Positions 8,648-17,414 of a stretch of DNA of 64,000 nt are shown piece after piece (the first letter of the stretch is position 1; every line of letters starts with the position of its first letter). A program made the position numbers and the translations under genes. The notes under the pieces were generated by a model that did no database searches, was not told the origin of the DNA, and worked only from the letters and a program-made list of their open reading frames with translations. The DNA is from Stenotrophomonas maltophilia (GTDB lineage Bacteria > Pseudomonadota > Gammaproteobacteria > Xanthomonadales > Xanthomonadaceae). The DNA is taken from positions 2,865,001 through 2,929,000 of the forward strand of contig NZ_CP154630.1 in the NCBI RefSeq assembly GCF_039555535.1, written 5' to 3'.

Positions 8648-9229
8648 TCAGGCGATGCGTCGCAGCGGAGCCGGTACCGCCAGCGTCTGTGCGGTCAGAT
8701 GCCCGGCCGCACGCTCGGTCGCCAGCGCAATCCGCGCCTGCAGGGCCGCACTGTTGATGTGCTCGCCATCGAAGTCGGCCGGCGTGGCGTACACCCCGAC
8801 TGGAAGTGTGTGCGCCTGCAGGAAACTGAACAACGGCCGCAGCTGGTGGTCGATCACCAGCGCATGGCGCTCGCTGCCACCGGTTGCCGCCAGCAGTACC
8901 GGCGTGTCCACCAACGCTTCCAGCCCGATGAAGTCGACCAGATGCTTGAACAGCCCCGGAAACGATCCCCGATAGACCGGCGCAGCCACTACCAGCAGCC
9001 CGGCCGCCTCGATCGTCTGCAGCGCCTGCTCCACGGCGGGCTCCACTTCGTCGCGCGACAACGACTGCCCCAGCGAGCGCGCGATCGGCGCCAGCTCCAC
9101 CAGATCCACACTGGCGTGCACCCGCTGCTGCAACGACTCCAGCAGATACCGCACCAGCAGCAACGTGCGCGACGTCGCCGAACTGGTCGGCGACCCCACT
9201 AATGCAACCACCTTCAATGCAGAAGACAT
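8648..9229 (-). CDS. NADPH-dependent FMN reductase (MsuE/SsuE type)
   Basis: 193 residues of the flavodoxin-like FMN reductase family: VVALVGSPTSSATSRTLLLVRYLLE supplies the phosphate-binding loop, and APVYRGSFPGLFKHLVDFI and LLAATGGSERHALVIDHQLRPLF are typical of MsuE/SsuE. It should reduce FMN with NAD(P)H and pass FMNH2 to the two luciferase-like monooxygenases downstream. It is separated from the DUF3088 gene by 156 bp, so a second promoter inside the cluster is possible. Confidence 0.87.
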   Translation of the reverse strand: MSSALKVVALVGSPTSSATSRTLLLVRYLLESLQQRVHASVDLVELAPIARSLGQSLSRDEVEPAVEQALQTIEAAGLLVVAAPVYRGSFPGLFKHLVDFIGLEALVDTPVLLAATGGSERHALVIDHQLRPLFSFLQAHTLPVGVYATPADFDGEHINSAALQARIALATERAAGHLTAQTLAVPAPLRRIA

Positions 9230-9269
9230 GAACTGCTCCTCGATGATGCCGGACTACGTCCGGCCGCCT

Positions 9270-9342
9270 TTCGCCTTTTGTAGAGCCGAGCCATGCTCGG
9301 CTGCTTCCCGCCCTTGTAGAGTCGAGCCATGCTCGACTGCTC
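9270..9342. repeat. Two SMAG elements in tandem
   Basis: Two GTAG-headed palindromes in the same orientation (about 9278-9304 and 9314-9340). The arms differ by a compensated change (GAGCCGAGC/GCTCGGC versus GAGTCGAGC/GCTCGAC), so base pairing is conserved. They lie in the 117-bp gap between the receptor gene and the FMN reductase gene. Confidence 0.85.
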
Positions 9343-9346
9343 CAGG

Positions 9347-11923
9347 TCAGAACCGGTAATTGACCCGCCCATACCAGTACGCCCCAACGTTGCCCAGCAC
9401 GTCGCCGTTGTCCCAGGTCGTCTCGATGCTGGCCACATCGGTGGCACTGCGCGCGTACTCCGGCACCTTGCGGGTGCGCTTGTCGAACACGTTGTTGATG
9501 CCCAGCGCCGCACTCCAGCCCGCACCCAGTTCCACCGCACCGGAGAGATTGGTCACCAGCACCGGCGGCTGCTTGTACTCCACGCCATTGTTCAGGCGTT
9601 TGATCGGGCCGTAATACGTGAAGTCCACATTCGAACGCCAGCGCCCGTTCTGCCACCCCAGCCCGGCCACCTGCGTGTAGCTCGGCGTACGGAAGCGCAG
9701 CGCGTACTCGCTGCTCTTTGTCAGCAGGTTGATGTTCGGCAGCCCCTGCAGCACCGCCGGAATGTCGCTGACCTTCTGGATGGTGGTGCGCCCTACGTTG
9801 GCCGCGTAGCTCCAGCGCAGCTTGCCCCATGCCGTTTCCTGGTTCGCTTCCAGGGTCAATTCGACGCCGCGTGTGCGGGTGTTGCCCACGTTGGTGAAGT
9901 AGCTGGCGTAGAACGCATCACCCGGCAGGATGCTGATACCGGCCGAACCCAGCAGCGCATCGATGGTGTTCTTCTGCGCCGCACTCAGCACCGTGCCACT
10001 GTTGTCGGTGATACGCGCCGGATCCTGCGCGTTGTAGCCGATCTGGCTGGACTGCCCGAGCTGGCCACGGATATCGATCTGGTACGCATCCACGGCCAGG
10101 TGGAAGGCCGGGCTCGGGTCCCAGGTCACGCCGAGGCTGTAGTTGGTGGCTTTCTCAGGCTTCAGCGGTGTGGCACCCAGTGCGATCGCTGCCGGCGACG
10201 ACACCTGCGCCACCAGCGTGGTGCCGCAGGGGCAGCTGCCGGTGGCCTGGTAGAACTGCGCGCCCAGGCTGGGCGCATGGAAGCCGTTACTGACCGTGGC
10301 CCGCACACCCAGCGCGTCGGTGAAGTCAAATCGCGTGGTCAGGCGGCCGGTGGAGACACTGCCAAAGTCGGAATGGTCTTCCCAGCGAGCGGCCGCATCC
10401 AGGTACCAGCGCGAGGTGATGTTGGTGGCCGCGCCCACATAGACCGCCTTGCTGTTGCGCGTAGCCTTCACCGCATCGGCGGTGGAGTAGCCCACGAATG
10501 CAGCAGCACCGAAGCCGGTGTACGACTCCCACTGCCCTGCCCCACGTTCGTACCGTTCGTGCTGGTACTCCGCGCCCGCGCTCACTTCCAGCGGCGAAGC
10601 GAACGCCGCCACCTCGAAGCCACGGCGCAGGTCCAGGTTGGCGATGCCCTGCTGGTAGTCCAGCTTGCCGTCGTAGAAGTCGGTCGGCGAGCCGGGGTAC
10701 GGCAGCGAATAGTTCACCGAGTTGCGGGTGTAGGTACGCACCGTGCTGCGGTTGCCGGTCAGGCTGGCGTCGTAGTCCCACCCCGCAATCTGGCCTTTCA
10801 CGCCCGCCGTGCCGGTGTACTGCTTCTCCTTGGTTTCCAGCACCGGCAGGAAGCCATCGGGGAACACACTCAACACGCCGGGTGCCTTGTAGGTGGTGAA
10901 GATGGTCGCCGGCAGGCGGAAGTTCTGGATCGCCTGCGCGGTGCGATCGCTGGCGGTGGCATTGGCATAGAACTGTGCGCTGTCGCCCAGCCCATGGCCC
11001 ACGTTCACCGCAAACGCCTTCAGCGCATACGAGGGCGAGCTGAGGATGGTGTTGGCCTCGGCATTGCGGTTGGCCTCGGCCGGGTTCGGCGATGCGCCGG
11101 CCGGCAACCGGTTGTTCGGGCGCAGCGCAACCAGATTGCCGTTGGCATCTACCGCCGGATAGCTCAGATAGCCATCGATGTAGCGGCGGGTACGGATCGC
11201 GTGGTGCTGCCGCGTGGTCTCGCCCGACAGGTTGACGAAGCCATCGGCGCCCCACGGCAGTCCCACATTCGCACGCACGCTGGTGCGCGAACCATCGCCG
11301 TCGATGCTCTGACCGCTTTCCACAGCCAGTTCGCCACCCTGTGCCTGCGATTTCAGGATCACGTTGACCACACCGGTAATCGCATCCGAGCCATAGATGG
11401 CTGAAGCGCCATCGCGCAGCACTTCCACATGGTCGATGGCCGAGACCGGAATCAACGCCAGATCGGCCCAGGCATGGCCGGGGAAGCCACCGCCGTTGGC
11501 GCCACTGACATAGGCACTGGCATTGCGGCGCTTGCCGTTCACCAGCACCAGCGTGTAGCCCGGCGACAGGTTGCGCAGCTGGTAGCCACGGATCAGGCTC
11601 TCCTGGTCGCTCTGGTAGCCACCGATCTGGCTGAGCGACGGCAGCGCGCGTTGCAGTGCTTCCAGCAGGTTGGCCTGGCCGGTGGCGGTGAGGTCTTCGG
11701 CCGAGATCACATCGATCGGCGTGGAGCTGTTCTTCACCGTACGCGTGCTGGTGCGCGAGCCGGTCACCACCACGGCATCCAACGTGGATGCCGCGACATT
11801 GGCGGTTGCTGCCGTGGTGGCAGGATCCGTATCGGCTTCAGCGGCATGGCTGGGCGACGTGGCCAGGGTGGCCGCGATCAGGACGGCAAGAGAGCTCAGG
11901 ACAGGAGTGTGGGCGGCAGGCAT
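9347..11923 (-). CDS. TonB-dependent outer-membrane receptor
   Basis: 858 residues from the ATG that opens a signal peptide (MPAAHTPVLSSLAVLIAATL...SHA|AEAD). The frame is open further upstream but that part is arginine-rich and unlike protein. A TonB box-like/plug start follows (LDAVVVTGSRTSTRTVKNSS), then the plug (VEVLRDGASAIYGSDAITGVVNVIL) and a 22-strand barrel ending in YWYGRVNYRF with terminal Phe. It should import a scarce ligand through the outer membrane using TonB energy. Its position at the head of the amino-acid importer/monooxygenase cluster, with a divergent regulator, suggests the same substrate. The ligand itself is unknown. Confidence 0.92.
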   Translation of the reverse strand: MPAAHTPVLSSLAVLIAATLATSPSHAAEADTDPATTAATANVAASTLDAVVVTGSRTSTRTVKNSSTPIDVISAEDLTATGQANLLEALQRALPSLSQIGGYQSDQESLIRGYQLRNLSPGYTLVLVNGKRRNASAYVSGANGGGFPGHAWADLALIPVSAIDHVEVLRDGASAIYGSDAITGVVNVILKSQAQGGELAVESGQSIDGDGSRTSVRANVGLPWGADGFVNLSGETTRQHHAIRTRRYIDGYLSYPAVDANGNLVALRPNNRLPAGASPNPAEANRNAEANTILSSPSYALKAFAVNVGHGLGDSAQFYANATASDRTAQAIQNFRLPATIFTTYKAPGVLSVFPDGFLPVLETKEKQYTGTAGVKGQIAGWDYDASLTGNRSTVRTYTRNSVNYSLPYPGSPTDFYDGKLDYQQGIANLDLRRGFEVAAFASPLEVSAGAEYQHERYERGAGQWESYTGFGAAAFVGYSTADAVKATRNSKAVYVGAATNITSRWYLDAAARWEDHSDFGSVSTGRLTTRFDFTDALGVRATVSNGFHAPSLGAQFYQATGSCPCGTTLVAQVSSPAAIALGATPLKPEKATNYSLGVTWDPSPAFHLAVDAYQIDIRGQLGQSSQIGYNAQDPARITDNSGTVLSAAQKNTIDALLGSAGISILPGDAFYASYFTNVGNTRTRGVELTLEANQETAWGKLRWSYAANVGRTTIQKVSDIPAVLQGLPNINLLTKSSEYALRFRTPSYTQVAGLGWQNGRWRSNVDFTYYGPIKRLNNGVEYKQPPVLVTNLSGAVELGAGWSAALGINNVFDKRTRKVPEYARSATDVASIETTWDNGDVLGNVGAYWYGRVNYRF

Positions 11924-12261
11924 GGGGGCTCGTGGGGGTAGGCCGGAAACACGCTTCCATTCAAGGGCCTGTTCACCCACCGCGACAGGCATGAACGCGT
12001 CACCCAGCCGTAACATCCGGCCACCCACATGACTGCTGGTAATGACGTTAGGCGGCATTGCCGGTGCACTGCTGTCTGTAGAGCCGAGCCCACGCTCGGC
12101 TGCTCTTCGTGACGGCGTCAGATGCATCCCCCCTGCCGGTATTGAGCCGAGCGTGGGCTCGGCTCTACAAGAGGGGAACGACCGCTCCATATGCCTGCCC
12201 GGCATCACCTCATGCCCGTACACCACTCCGCACCGCGCATCACCGCCCGTAGCATCAGGCC
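11924..12261. other. Divergent intergenic region between TonB receptor and AraC regulator
   Basis: 338 bp holding the back-to-back promoters of the receptor (minus) and the GlxA-type regulator (plus). Two SMAG elements in opposite orientation lie at about 12077-12102 and 12143-12169, close to the regulator. I cannot assign -35/-10 boxes with confidence. No convincing gene is present. Confidence 0.6.
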
Positions 12262-13263
12262 ATGCCCAGCCCACCTGCCGATCCCGCCGCACCGCTCGTC
12301 GCCATCGTCGCCTGCCACGGCCAGGGGCTGTTCGAATTCGGCTGTGCGGTTGGCCTGTTCGCACCCGTGCGGCCGGAACTCGGCGTGGCCTGGTACCGCA
12401 CCCAGCTCTGCGCAGGCGAGCCCGGCGCATTGCGCATGCTCGGCGGCACGCAGGTGCAGCTTCCCTACGATCTGAGCACAGTTGATGACGCTGACATCAT
12501 CGTCATTCCCGGCTGGCGTGAGCCCAGCGAGCGTCCACCACAGGCGCTGCTCGAAGCCCTCATCCGTGCCCACGCACGTGGCGCGCGCATCGCCTCGATC
12601 TGCTCCGGTGCCTTCGTGCTGGCCTGGGCCGGGCTGCTCGACGGCCGCCAGGCCACCACCCACTGGCGCCTCACCGAAGCGCTGGCGCGTGACTTCCCGC
12701 GCATCGACGTACGCGAGGATGTGTTGTACGTGGACACCGGCAGCATCATCACCTCCGCAGGTTCGGCCACCGGCATGGACATGATGCTGCACATGGTGCG
12801 CAAGGATTACGGCGCACGGGTAGCCAACCTGGTGGCCGAGCGGCTGGTGCTGGCACCGTGGCGTGATGCCGGCCGCAGCCAGCGCGTCAGCCGGGCCATT
12901 CCCAATGGCGAGCCCTCGCGTCTGGCAAAACTGATGGAATGGATGCGCCGCAACCTGCGCGAGCCGCACTCGCTGGGCAGTCTTGCCGAGCAGGCCGCGC
13001 TCAGCCAGCGCACACTGCAGCGGCAGTTCCTGGAAGCCACCGGCCTGTCACCCATCGACTGGCTGATCCGCGAACGCGTGGCCTTTGCCCGCGAGCTGCT
13101 GGAGACCACCGACCGGCCGCTGCAGTGGATCGCCGAGCAGGCCGGCTTTGGTTCACAGGAATCGTTCCGTCGCCACTTCCGTGGCCAGGTCGACGCGAGC
13201 CCCACCGAGTACCGCAGCCAGCATCGCAGCGGTATTGGCGCGGATCGGTTGGTGGGCTGCTGA
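12262..13263 (+). CDS. GlxA/FtrA-type transcriptional regulator (DJ-1/PfpI domain plus AraC HTH)
   Basis: 333 residues. Residues ~10-190 form a glutamine-amidotransferase-like DJ-1/PfpI domain (IIVIPGWREP; ASICSGAFVLAWAGLLDG). Residues ~225-320 hold two AraC helix-turn-helix units (LGSLAEQAALSQRTLQRQFLEATG; LQWIAEQAGFGSQESFRRHF). Such regulators usually activate a divergent operon in response to a small metabolite. The divergent neighbour is the TonB receptor/monooxygenase cluster, so it is the likely regulator of that cluster. Confidence 0.9.
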   Translation: MPSPPADPAAPLVAIVACHGQGLFEFGCAVGLFAPVRPELGVAWYRTQLCAGEPGALRMLGGTQVQLPYDLSTVDDADIIVIPGWREPSERPPQALLEALIRAHARGARIASICSGAFVLAWAGLLDGRQATTHWRLTEALARDFPRIDVREDVLYVDTGSIITSAGSATGMDMMLHMVRKDYGARVANLVAERLVLAPWRDAGRSQRVSRAIPNGEPSRLAKLMEWMRRNLREPHSLGSLAEQAALSQRTLQRQFLEATGLSPIDWLIRERVAFARELLETTDRPLQWIAEQAGFGSQESFRRHFRGQVDASPTEYRSQHRSGIGADRLVGC

Positions 13264-13358
13264 TCCAACTCAGCGCTCCCCAGCGCTACGTGAGAAAAGG
13301 CTCACGGCGGACGGTAGAGACCCACGTATAGTGATGGGCGTCACACGAAGCCCCTTCC

Positions 13359-13802
13359 ATGCTCCACGCATTTGCTTACTCCAGCCACATATCGGCTGGG
13401 CTTTCCGATGAAACCCTCCGCCAGATCGTCTCGGGCTCTGCCGCGTTCAATCGCCGGGTGGACGTCACCGGAGCACTGCTCGTCGACGGGCAGCGGTTTT
13501 TCCAGTACGTCGAAGGCCCGCCCGACGGCCTGGAGGCGGTCAAGCGCCGCATCCATGACAGTCGCTCGCATGCTGCCGTCGTACCGGTACTGGACATGGC
13601 CATCAGCGCGCGTGCTGTTCCCTATTGGGCCATGACCCGCATCGACACCGGGCAGATCATGGTGTCCGGCCTGGTCAATGCGCGATGGGACGAATTTGGC
13701 CATGCCGTTCCGGGCATGGATCAGCTCGTCGGCCTGCTGCGTCCGCACTTTCCGCGCATCGGCCCGCTCAGTGCGCACCATGCGTCCGTCGGATCCAGAT
13801 GA
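13359..13802 (+). CDS. BLUF-domain blue-light sensor
   Basis: 147 residues consisting almost only of a BLUF domain. The diagnostic residues fall at the spacing known from AppA: Tyr7 (AYSS), Asn31 (FNRRVDVTG), Gln49 (RFFQYVEGP), Trp90 and Met92 (YWAM). The flavin hydrogen-bond network therefore looks intact and the protein should bind FAD and respond to blue light. A ~45-residue C-terminal cap follows; there is no EAL, GGDEF or other output domain, so it must signal through a partner. The adjacent CheW-like gene, 97 bp downstream on the same strand, is a candidate. Confidence 0.9.
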   Translation: MLHAFAYSSHISAGLSDETLRQIVSGSAAFNRRVDVTGALLVDGQRFFQYVEGPPDGLEAVKRRIHDSRSHAAVVPVLDMAISARAVPYWAMTRIDTGQIMVSGLVNARWDEFGHAVPGMDQLVGLLRPHFPRIGPLSAHHASVGSR

Positions 13803-13899
13803 ACCGCCGCCTTGCGCGCGTACTCCCACGCGGCCGCGTGCTCCCAGCACACGTCATCATTCAAGCCGCGTTACCCATCGTTCCTGCCAGATCCACAGC

Positions 13900-14367
13900 A
13901 TGCCTGTACCCGCTCAACCTTCAACGGAAACACGTGCCTCGCCCGCCGAGTTGTTCGAGGTCGTCGTCCTGCGTGCAGGCACGGCCCTGTTCGCGATCGA
14001 CGTACAGGTGGCCGTGGAAATACGCGGCCCCGAGACCTTCGGCCCTGCAGACCCACATGGCAGGCGGAACCTGGAGGTACGAGGGCAGCCGTTGCCGGTG
14101 GCCGACCTGCGCAGGCTCAGCGGGCAACCGGCATTCGATGGCGGCAGCCCAGCCATGCTGCTGATCACCGCCGGCACTGCAACCCTGGCGCTGGCGGTAG
14201 ATGAAGTGCTCGAGATCGAAACACCGGACGCATCTCCAGACGCAGCCTCGCCGGCCCAGAGTCGACCGTTCAACTTCTGCAGCCGGCACGTTCGGGTGGA
14301 TGCCACACGTTCGGCTTCGCTGATCGAACCGCAGTCGCTGCTGGCTGCGCTCGCGGTGCGGGACTGA
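13900..14367 (+). CDS. CheW-like domain protein
   Basis: 155 residues from MPVPAQPS; the earlier part of the open frame is low-complexity Arg/Pro and overlaps the BLUF gene, so it was excluded. The CheW fold is suggested by FEVVVLRAGTALFAIDVQ, VRGQPLPVADLRRLSG (the G.ivPv.dLr..lG strand) and TLALAVDEVLEIE. It is divergent from chromosomal CheW, with an extra C-terminal ~35 residues. It would couple a receptor to a CheA-type kinase. No che genes lie nearby, so a link to the BLUF neighbour is only contextual. Confidence 0.7.
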   Translation: MPVPAQPSTETRASPAELFEVVVLRAGTALFAIDVQVAVEIRGPETFGPADPHGRRNLEVRGQPLPVADLRRLSGQPAFDGGSPAMLLITAGTATLALAVDEVLEIETPDASPDAASPAQSRPFNFCSRHVRVDATRSASLIEPQSLLAALAVRD

Positions 14368-14378
14368 GGCGCCTCTGC

Positions 14379-14879
14379 TCAAGGGCGCCTGCGAACCGTT
14401 TGAAACCGCATGCGCCAGCACTGCGCGGCAAAGCCGATCACAAACACCACCGCCAATCCCAGCAACGTGTGCAGCACCACCGGCGCCATCGGCGCAGCCG
14501 CAATGGGATGGTTCACCGGCAAACGTGTCAGCGTTTCATTCACGCCTGGCACCAGCGACAGCAGGAAGCTGAAAGACAGCGCAAATGTCGACACGTAGCG
14601 CGCTGCGCGACCCAGCCAGCGCAGCCGGGCGGCCTGCACGCCGCCGAACGCCACCAGCAGCACGATCACGCCGAACGCATGGCCTGGATTGAGCCCCCCC
14701 GTGCTGGAGACGGTCAATGACGTAGCGACCGACAGCACCAATCCCAAAAGGTACAGCTTGCCCGAGCGTGTGGCGGGGTCGATCGCGCGATGGCGAATGA
14801 GGGCATAAAGGCCGGCGATAGCCGGTACCAGACTGACGGCCGTGTGGATCAAGCCCAGCGTGGACAGAGAGTGCGACAT
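14379..14879 (-). CDS. Four-helix integral membrane protein (DUF2306-like)
   Basis: 166 residues with about four hydrophobic segments (LGLIHTAVSLVPAIAGLYAL; LYLLGLVLSVATSLTV; FGVIVLLVAFGGV; VVLHTLLGLAVVFVIGFAA). It resembles small predicted membrane proteins of the DUF2306 kind; the function is unknown. A good ribosome site (CTGGAG) precedes the ATG. A perfect 14-bp palindrome 24 bp upstream matches the core of the one in front of the adjacent TetR gene, so this gene is probably the regulator's target. Confidence 0.7.
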   Translation of the reverse strand: MSHSLSTLGLIHTAVSLVPAIAGLYALIRHRAIDPATRSGKLYLLGLVLSVATSLTVSSTGGLNPGHAFGVIVLLVAFGGVQAARLRWLGRAARYVSTFALSFSFLLSLVPGVNETLTRLPVNHPIAAAPMAPVVLHTLLGLAVVFVIGFAAQCWRMRFQTVRRRP

Positions 14880-14902
14880 GGAACATCTCCAGAGTTAAAT
14901 AA

Positions 14903-14916
14903 ACCTACTAGTAGGT
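14903..14916. promoter_or_regulatory. Candidate TetR operator upstream of the membrane-protein gene
   Basis: Perfect palindrome ACCTACTAGTAGGT, 24 bp before the ATG at 14879. The core CTACTAGTAGG recurs in the larger inverted repeat before the TetR gene (15561-15586). Confidence 0.7.
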
Positions 14917-14970
14917 AGGTGCATGATTCAAAAAATGACCCGCGTCGCCGCGGGCCCCACCACAGTCATG

Positions 14971-15558
14971 TCAGGCAGTCGCGCTCACCCGCGCAATGGC
15001 CAACCGCGCCAGTGCCGCGAACGTCGCCGCATCGGCGAAACCGCGCGCGGCCAGCATCGCGCCATGTACCGACGACATGAAGGCCTTCGCCTCGTCCGCC
15101 GCCGAGCCCTGCAGGCGCAACTGGCCCTGCGCGGCGCCCTTCTCCAGCGTCAACGTCAGCCACCCGCTCAGATCCTCGAAATGCCCGCGTACTTCTTCGG
15201 CAATCTCCGCAGGGATCATCGGTGCCTCTGCCGCCAGCATCGCGCAGATACAGAACGACGACGTGCCGCCCGCAATACAACTGGACCAGTAGTCCACATA
15301 GGCGTTGAGCTCCTGCAACGGGTCGCCCAGCTGCCGGTCCAGCAGCGCCAGGCCCTCACGCGCCTCGGCCCGGTACAGCTCAACCACCGTGCGCACCAGA
15401 TCCGCCTTGCTGGGGAAATGGTGGTGGATGCTGGCCTTGCTGATGTTCACCCGCGCCGACACGTCGGCATAGCTGAAGCCGTTGTAGCCACCGGCCTCCA
15501 GCAGCGAACGGGCGTGGGACAGGATCTCCTGGGCCTTGGGCGAGAGCGACTCTTTCAT
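14971..15558 (-). CDS. TetR/AcrR-family transcriptional regulator
   Basis: 195 residues starting at MKESLSPKAQEILSHARSLL. The N-terminal HTH is clear (GGYNGFSYADVSARVNISKASIHHHFPSKADLVRTVVELY), followed by an all-helical ligand domain (YVDYWSSCIAGGTSSFCICAMLAAEAPMIP). Upstream starts would run through the palindromic operator, so this ATG is preferred. Likely a repressor of itself and of the downstream membrane protein. The ligand is unknown. Confidence 0.88.
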   Translation of the reverse strand: MKESLSPKAQEILSHARSLLEAGGYNGFSYADVSARVNISKASIHHHFPSKADLVRTVVELYRAEAREGLALLDRQLGDPLQELNAYVDYWSSCIAGGTSSFCICAMLAAEAPMIPAEIAEEVRGHFEDLSGWLTLTLEKGAAQGQLRLQGSAADEAKAFMSSVHGAMLAARGFADAATFAALARLAIARVSATA

Positions 15559-15560
15559 GC

Positions 15561-15586
15561 GCCTCAATCTACTAGTAGGTTGAGGC
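15561..15586. promoter_or_regulatory. Candidate autoregulatory TetR operator
   Basis: A 26-bp inverted repeat with one mismatched pair, centred on ACTAGT at 15571-15576 and ending in GCCTCAA/TTGAGGC arms. It sits immediately upstream of the TetR start codon (15558) and shares CTACTAGTAGG with the palindrome at 14903-14916. Confidence 0.72.
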
Positions 15587-15611
15587 GTTGTCAACTCCCC
15601 GCTGTTGGACT

Positions 15612-15633
15612 CGCCGGGCATGGCCCGGCGCTA
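15612..15633. repeat. GCCGGGC-type REP palindrome
   Basis: CGCCGGGCATGGCCCGGCG followed by CTAC, between the TetR gene and the 3' end of oleate hydratase. Same class as 1243-1264 and 5731-5752. Confidence 0.75.
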
Positions 15634-15644
15634 CCCACTCCCGG

Positions 15645-17414
15645 TCAGTCCCCCTGCACCAGCTTGAACTCGCGCAGCAGGCCACCGATCTGGGTCTTGT
15701 CCAGCTTGTTCATCAGCAGGTTGCGCAGGAACGCCGGTCCCGGAATATCCAGTTCCTTGCCGTCACGCAGGCGCCCGGTCGCGGCCAGCAGCGAGCGCAC
15801 GTCGTAGGTGGAATTGAACACCTCCGGCACGCCGCGTTCGATATCCAGCAGCGTGTACACCGCCTCCATCGGCGTGCGCACCGAATACTCGGTGGTGAAG
15901 ATGCAGTCACGCTGCTTCGATTCGGCGAACTGGCCGATGAAGGCGAAGTTCACCGCCCCCTCCGGCACCACGTCCGGACGATCAGCGGCCTGGCGCGGCA
16001 TGAAGAACGCGGTGATGTACGGCATCATCACCGGCACCGTCTTGGCACCGGTCGCGGCCAGCTCGTCGATCTCCTCCACCGGCACGCCCAGGTGGTACAG
16101 CCACTCGCGGGTGATCTCCTCGCCGGTACAGTCCTGCATCGGCTTCTTCACGTAGTCACCGGGCGTATCCACGAACAGCGAATACACCCAGACCACGATC
16201 TGGTCCTTGGGCTGGTTCTTGAAATGCGGCTGACGGTTTACCGTCCAGCTCATCAGCCAGCGCGAGTCGCGCACGCTGACAATGCCGCCGGTCACCACCT
16301 TGCCGCTGAAGGGATCGCGCTTGGCAATCTTCTGGATGTAAGCCGGAATGCGCGCGTCCAGCGTGGTTACCGTCGCCGATTCCCACTTGGTTTCCGGGAT
16401 ATGCGCGCCGAACACATCCGGGCGCCCGAACGCTGCATCCTTCGCGGCAATGCGCCGCCACAGGTCCCAGGCCGGCGCCGGGCCTTCATTCAGGCGTGCC
16501 GCAGTGTGGTGGTCGCCATTGTCCGAGTTCTCGGTCAGCGAGCCGATGGTCATGAACAGAAGATCGTCCGCGCCCAGATCCACGCCACCGGCTACACCAT
16601 CACGCATCCAGTGGATGCGCGTGGCCTGCTTGCGGCCCGGCTGCAGATCGAAGTCGACGTCGGTCACCTCGGTGCCGTACTGGAACACCACGCCATGGTC
16701 CTGCAGCCACTTCACCAGCGGCAGCACCAGCGATTCGTACTGGTTGTACTTGGTGAACTTCAGCGCCGAGAAGTCCGGCAGGCCGCCAATGTGATGGATG
16801 AAGCGATGCAGGTACAGCTTCATCTCCAGCGCCGAATGCCATTCCTCGAACGCGAACATCGTGCGCCAGTACAGCCAGAAGTTGCTGTCCAGGAAATCAC
16901 GGCCCAGCACTTCGTTGATGCGCTTGTTCTCCATCTCCTGCCGGGTAGCCAGGAACAGCGCGATGATGTCCTTCTGCGCCTGCTCGGTCAGCGTGAACAG
17001 GCCGTCGGTGTGCGCATCCTCGCCGCGGTTGATGGTGGCGCGCTGCAACGAATAGTTCGGGTCGTCCTTGTTCAACCAGTAGAACTCGTCCAGCACGCTG
17101 GCGTCGTCGATCTCCAGCGAGGGGATCGAGCGGAACAGGTCCCACAGGCACTCGAAATGGTTCTCCATCTCGCGGCCACCACGGATCACGAAACCCTTTT
17201 CCGGCACCTTCAGGCCATCCAGCGCGCCGCCGGCAATCTGCTGCTGCTCCAGGATGGTGATGCGCTCACCGGCCAAGCGCCCGTCGCGTACCAGGAACAC
17301 CGCACCGGCCAGCGAAGCCAGGCCCGAGCCCACAAACCAGGCGCTCTTGCCATCCACACCGGCCGGCTTGCGCGGGCGCGCGAAGGCTTCGTAGTTGCCA
17401 CTGCTGTAGTACAT
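15645..17414 (-). CDS. ohyA: Oleate hydratase (myosin-cross-reactive antigen family)
   Basis: 589 residues, usual for the family. It starts at MYYSSGNYEAFARPRKPAG, with a strong ribosome site AGGAAGGAG. The FAD-binding Rossmann motif is KSAWFVGSGLASLAGAVFLVRDG. Family blocks include GGREMENHFECLWDLFRSIPSLE and FAFEEWHSALEMKLYLHRFIHH, and the C-terminal GPAFLRNLLMNKLDKTQIGGLL. It adds water to the cis-9 double bond of unsaturated fatty acids, giving 10-hydroxy acids, and may detoxify host or membrane-derived oleate. It is a single gene with its own promoter. Confidence 0.95.
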   Translation of the reverse strand: MYYSSGNYEAFARPRKPAGVDGKSAWFVGSGLASLAGAVFLVRDGRLAGERITILEQQQIAGGALDGLKVPEKGFVIRGGREMENHFECLWDLFRSIPSLEIDDASVLDEFYWLNKDDPNYSLQRATINRGEDAHTDGLFTLTEQAQKDIIALFLATRQEMENKRINEVLGRDFLDSNFWLYWRTMFAFEEWHSALEMKLYLHRFIHHIGGLPDFSALKFTKYNQYESLVLPLVKWLQDHGVVFQYGTEVTDVDFDLQPGRKQATRIHWMRDGVAGGVDLGADDLLFMTIGSLTENSDNGDHHTAARLNEGPAPAWDLWRRIAAKDAAFGRPDVFGAHIPETKWESATVTTLDARIPAYIQKIAKRDPFSGKVVTGGIVSVRDSRWLMSWTVNRQPHFKNQPKDQIVVWVYSLFVDTPGDYVKKPMQDCTGEEITREWLYHLGVPVEEIDELAATGAKTVPVMMPYITAFFMPRQAADRPDVVPEGAVNFAFIGQFAESKQRDCIFTTEYSVRTPMEAVYTLLDIERGVPEVFNSTYDVRSLLAATGRLRDGKELDIPGPAFLRNLLMNKLDKTQIGGLLREFKLVQGD

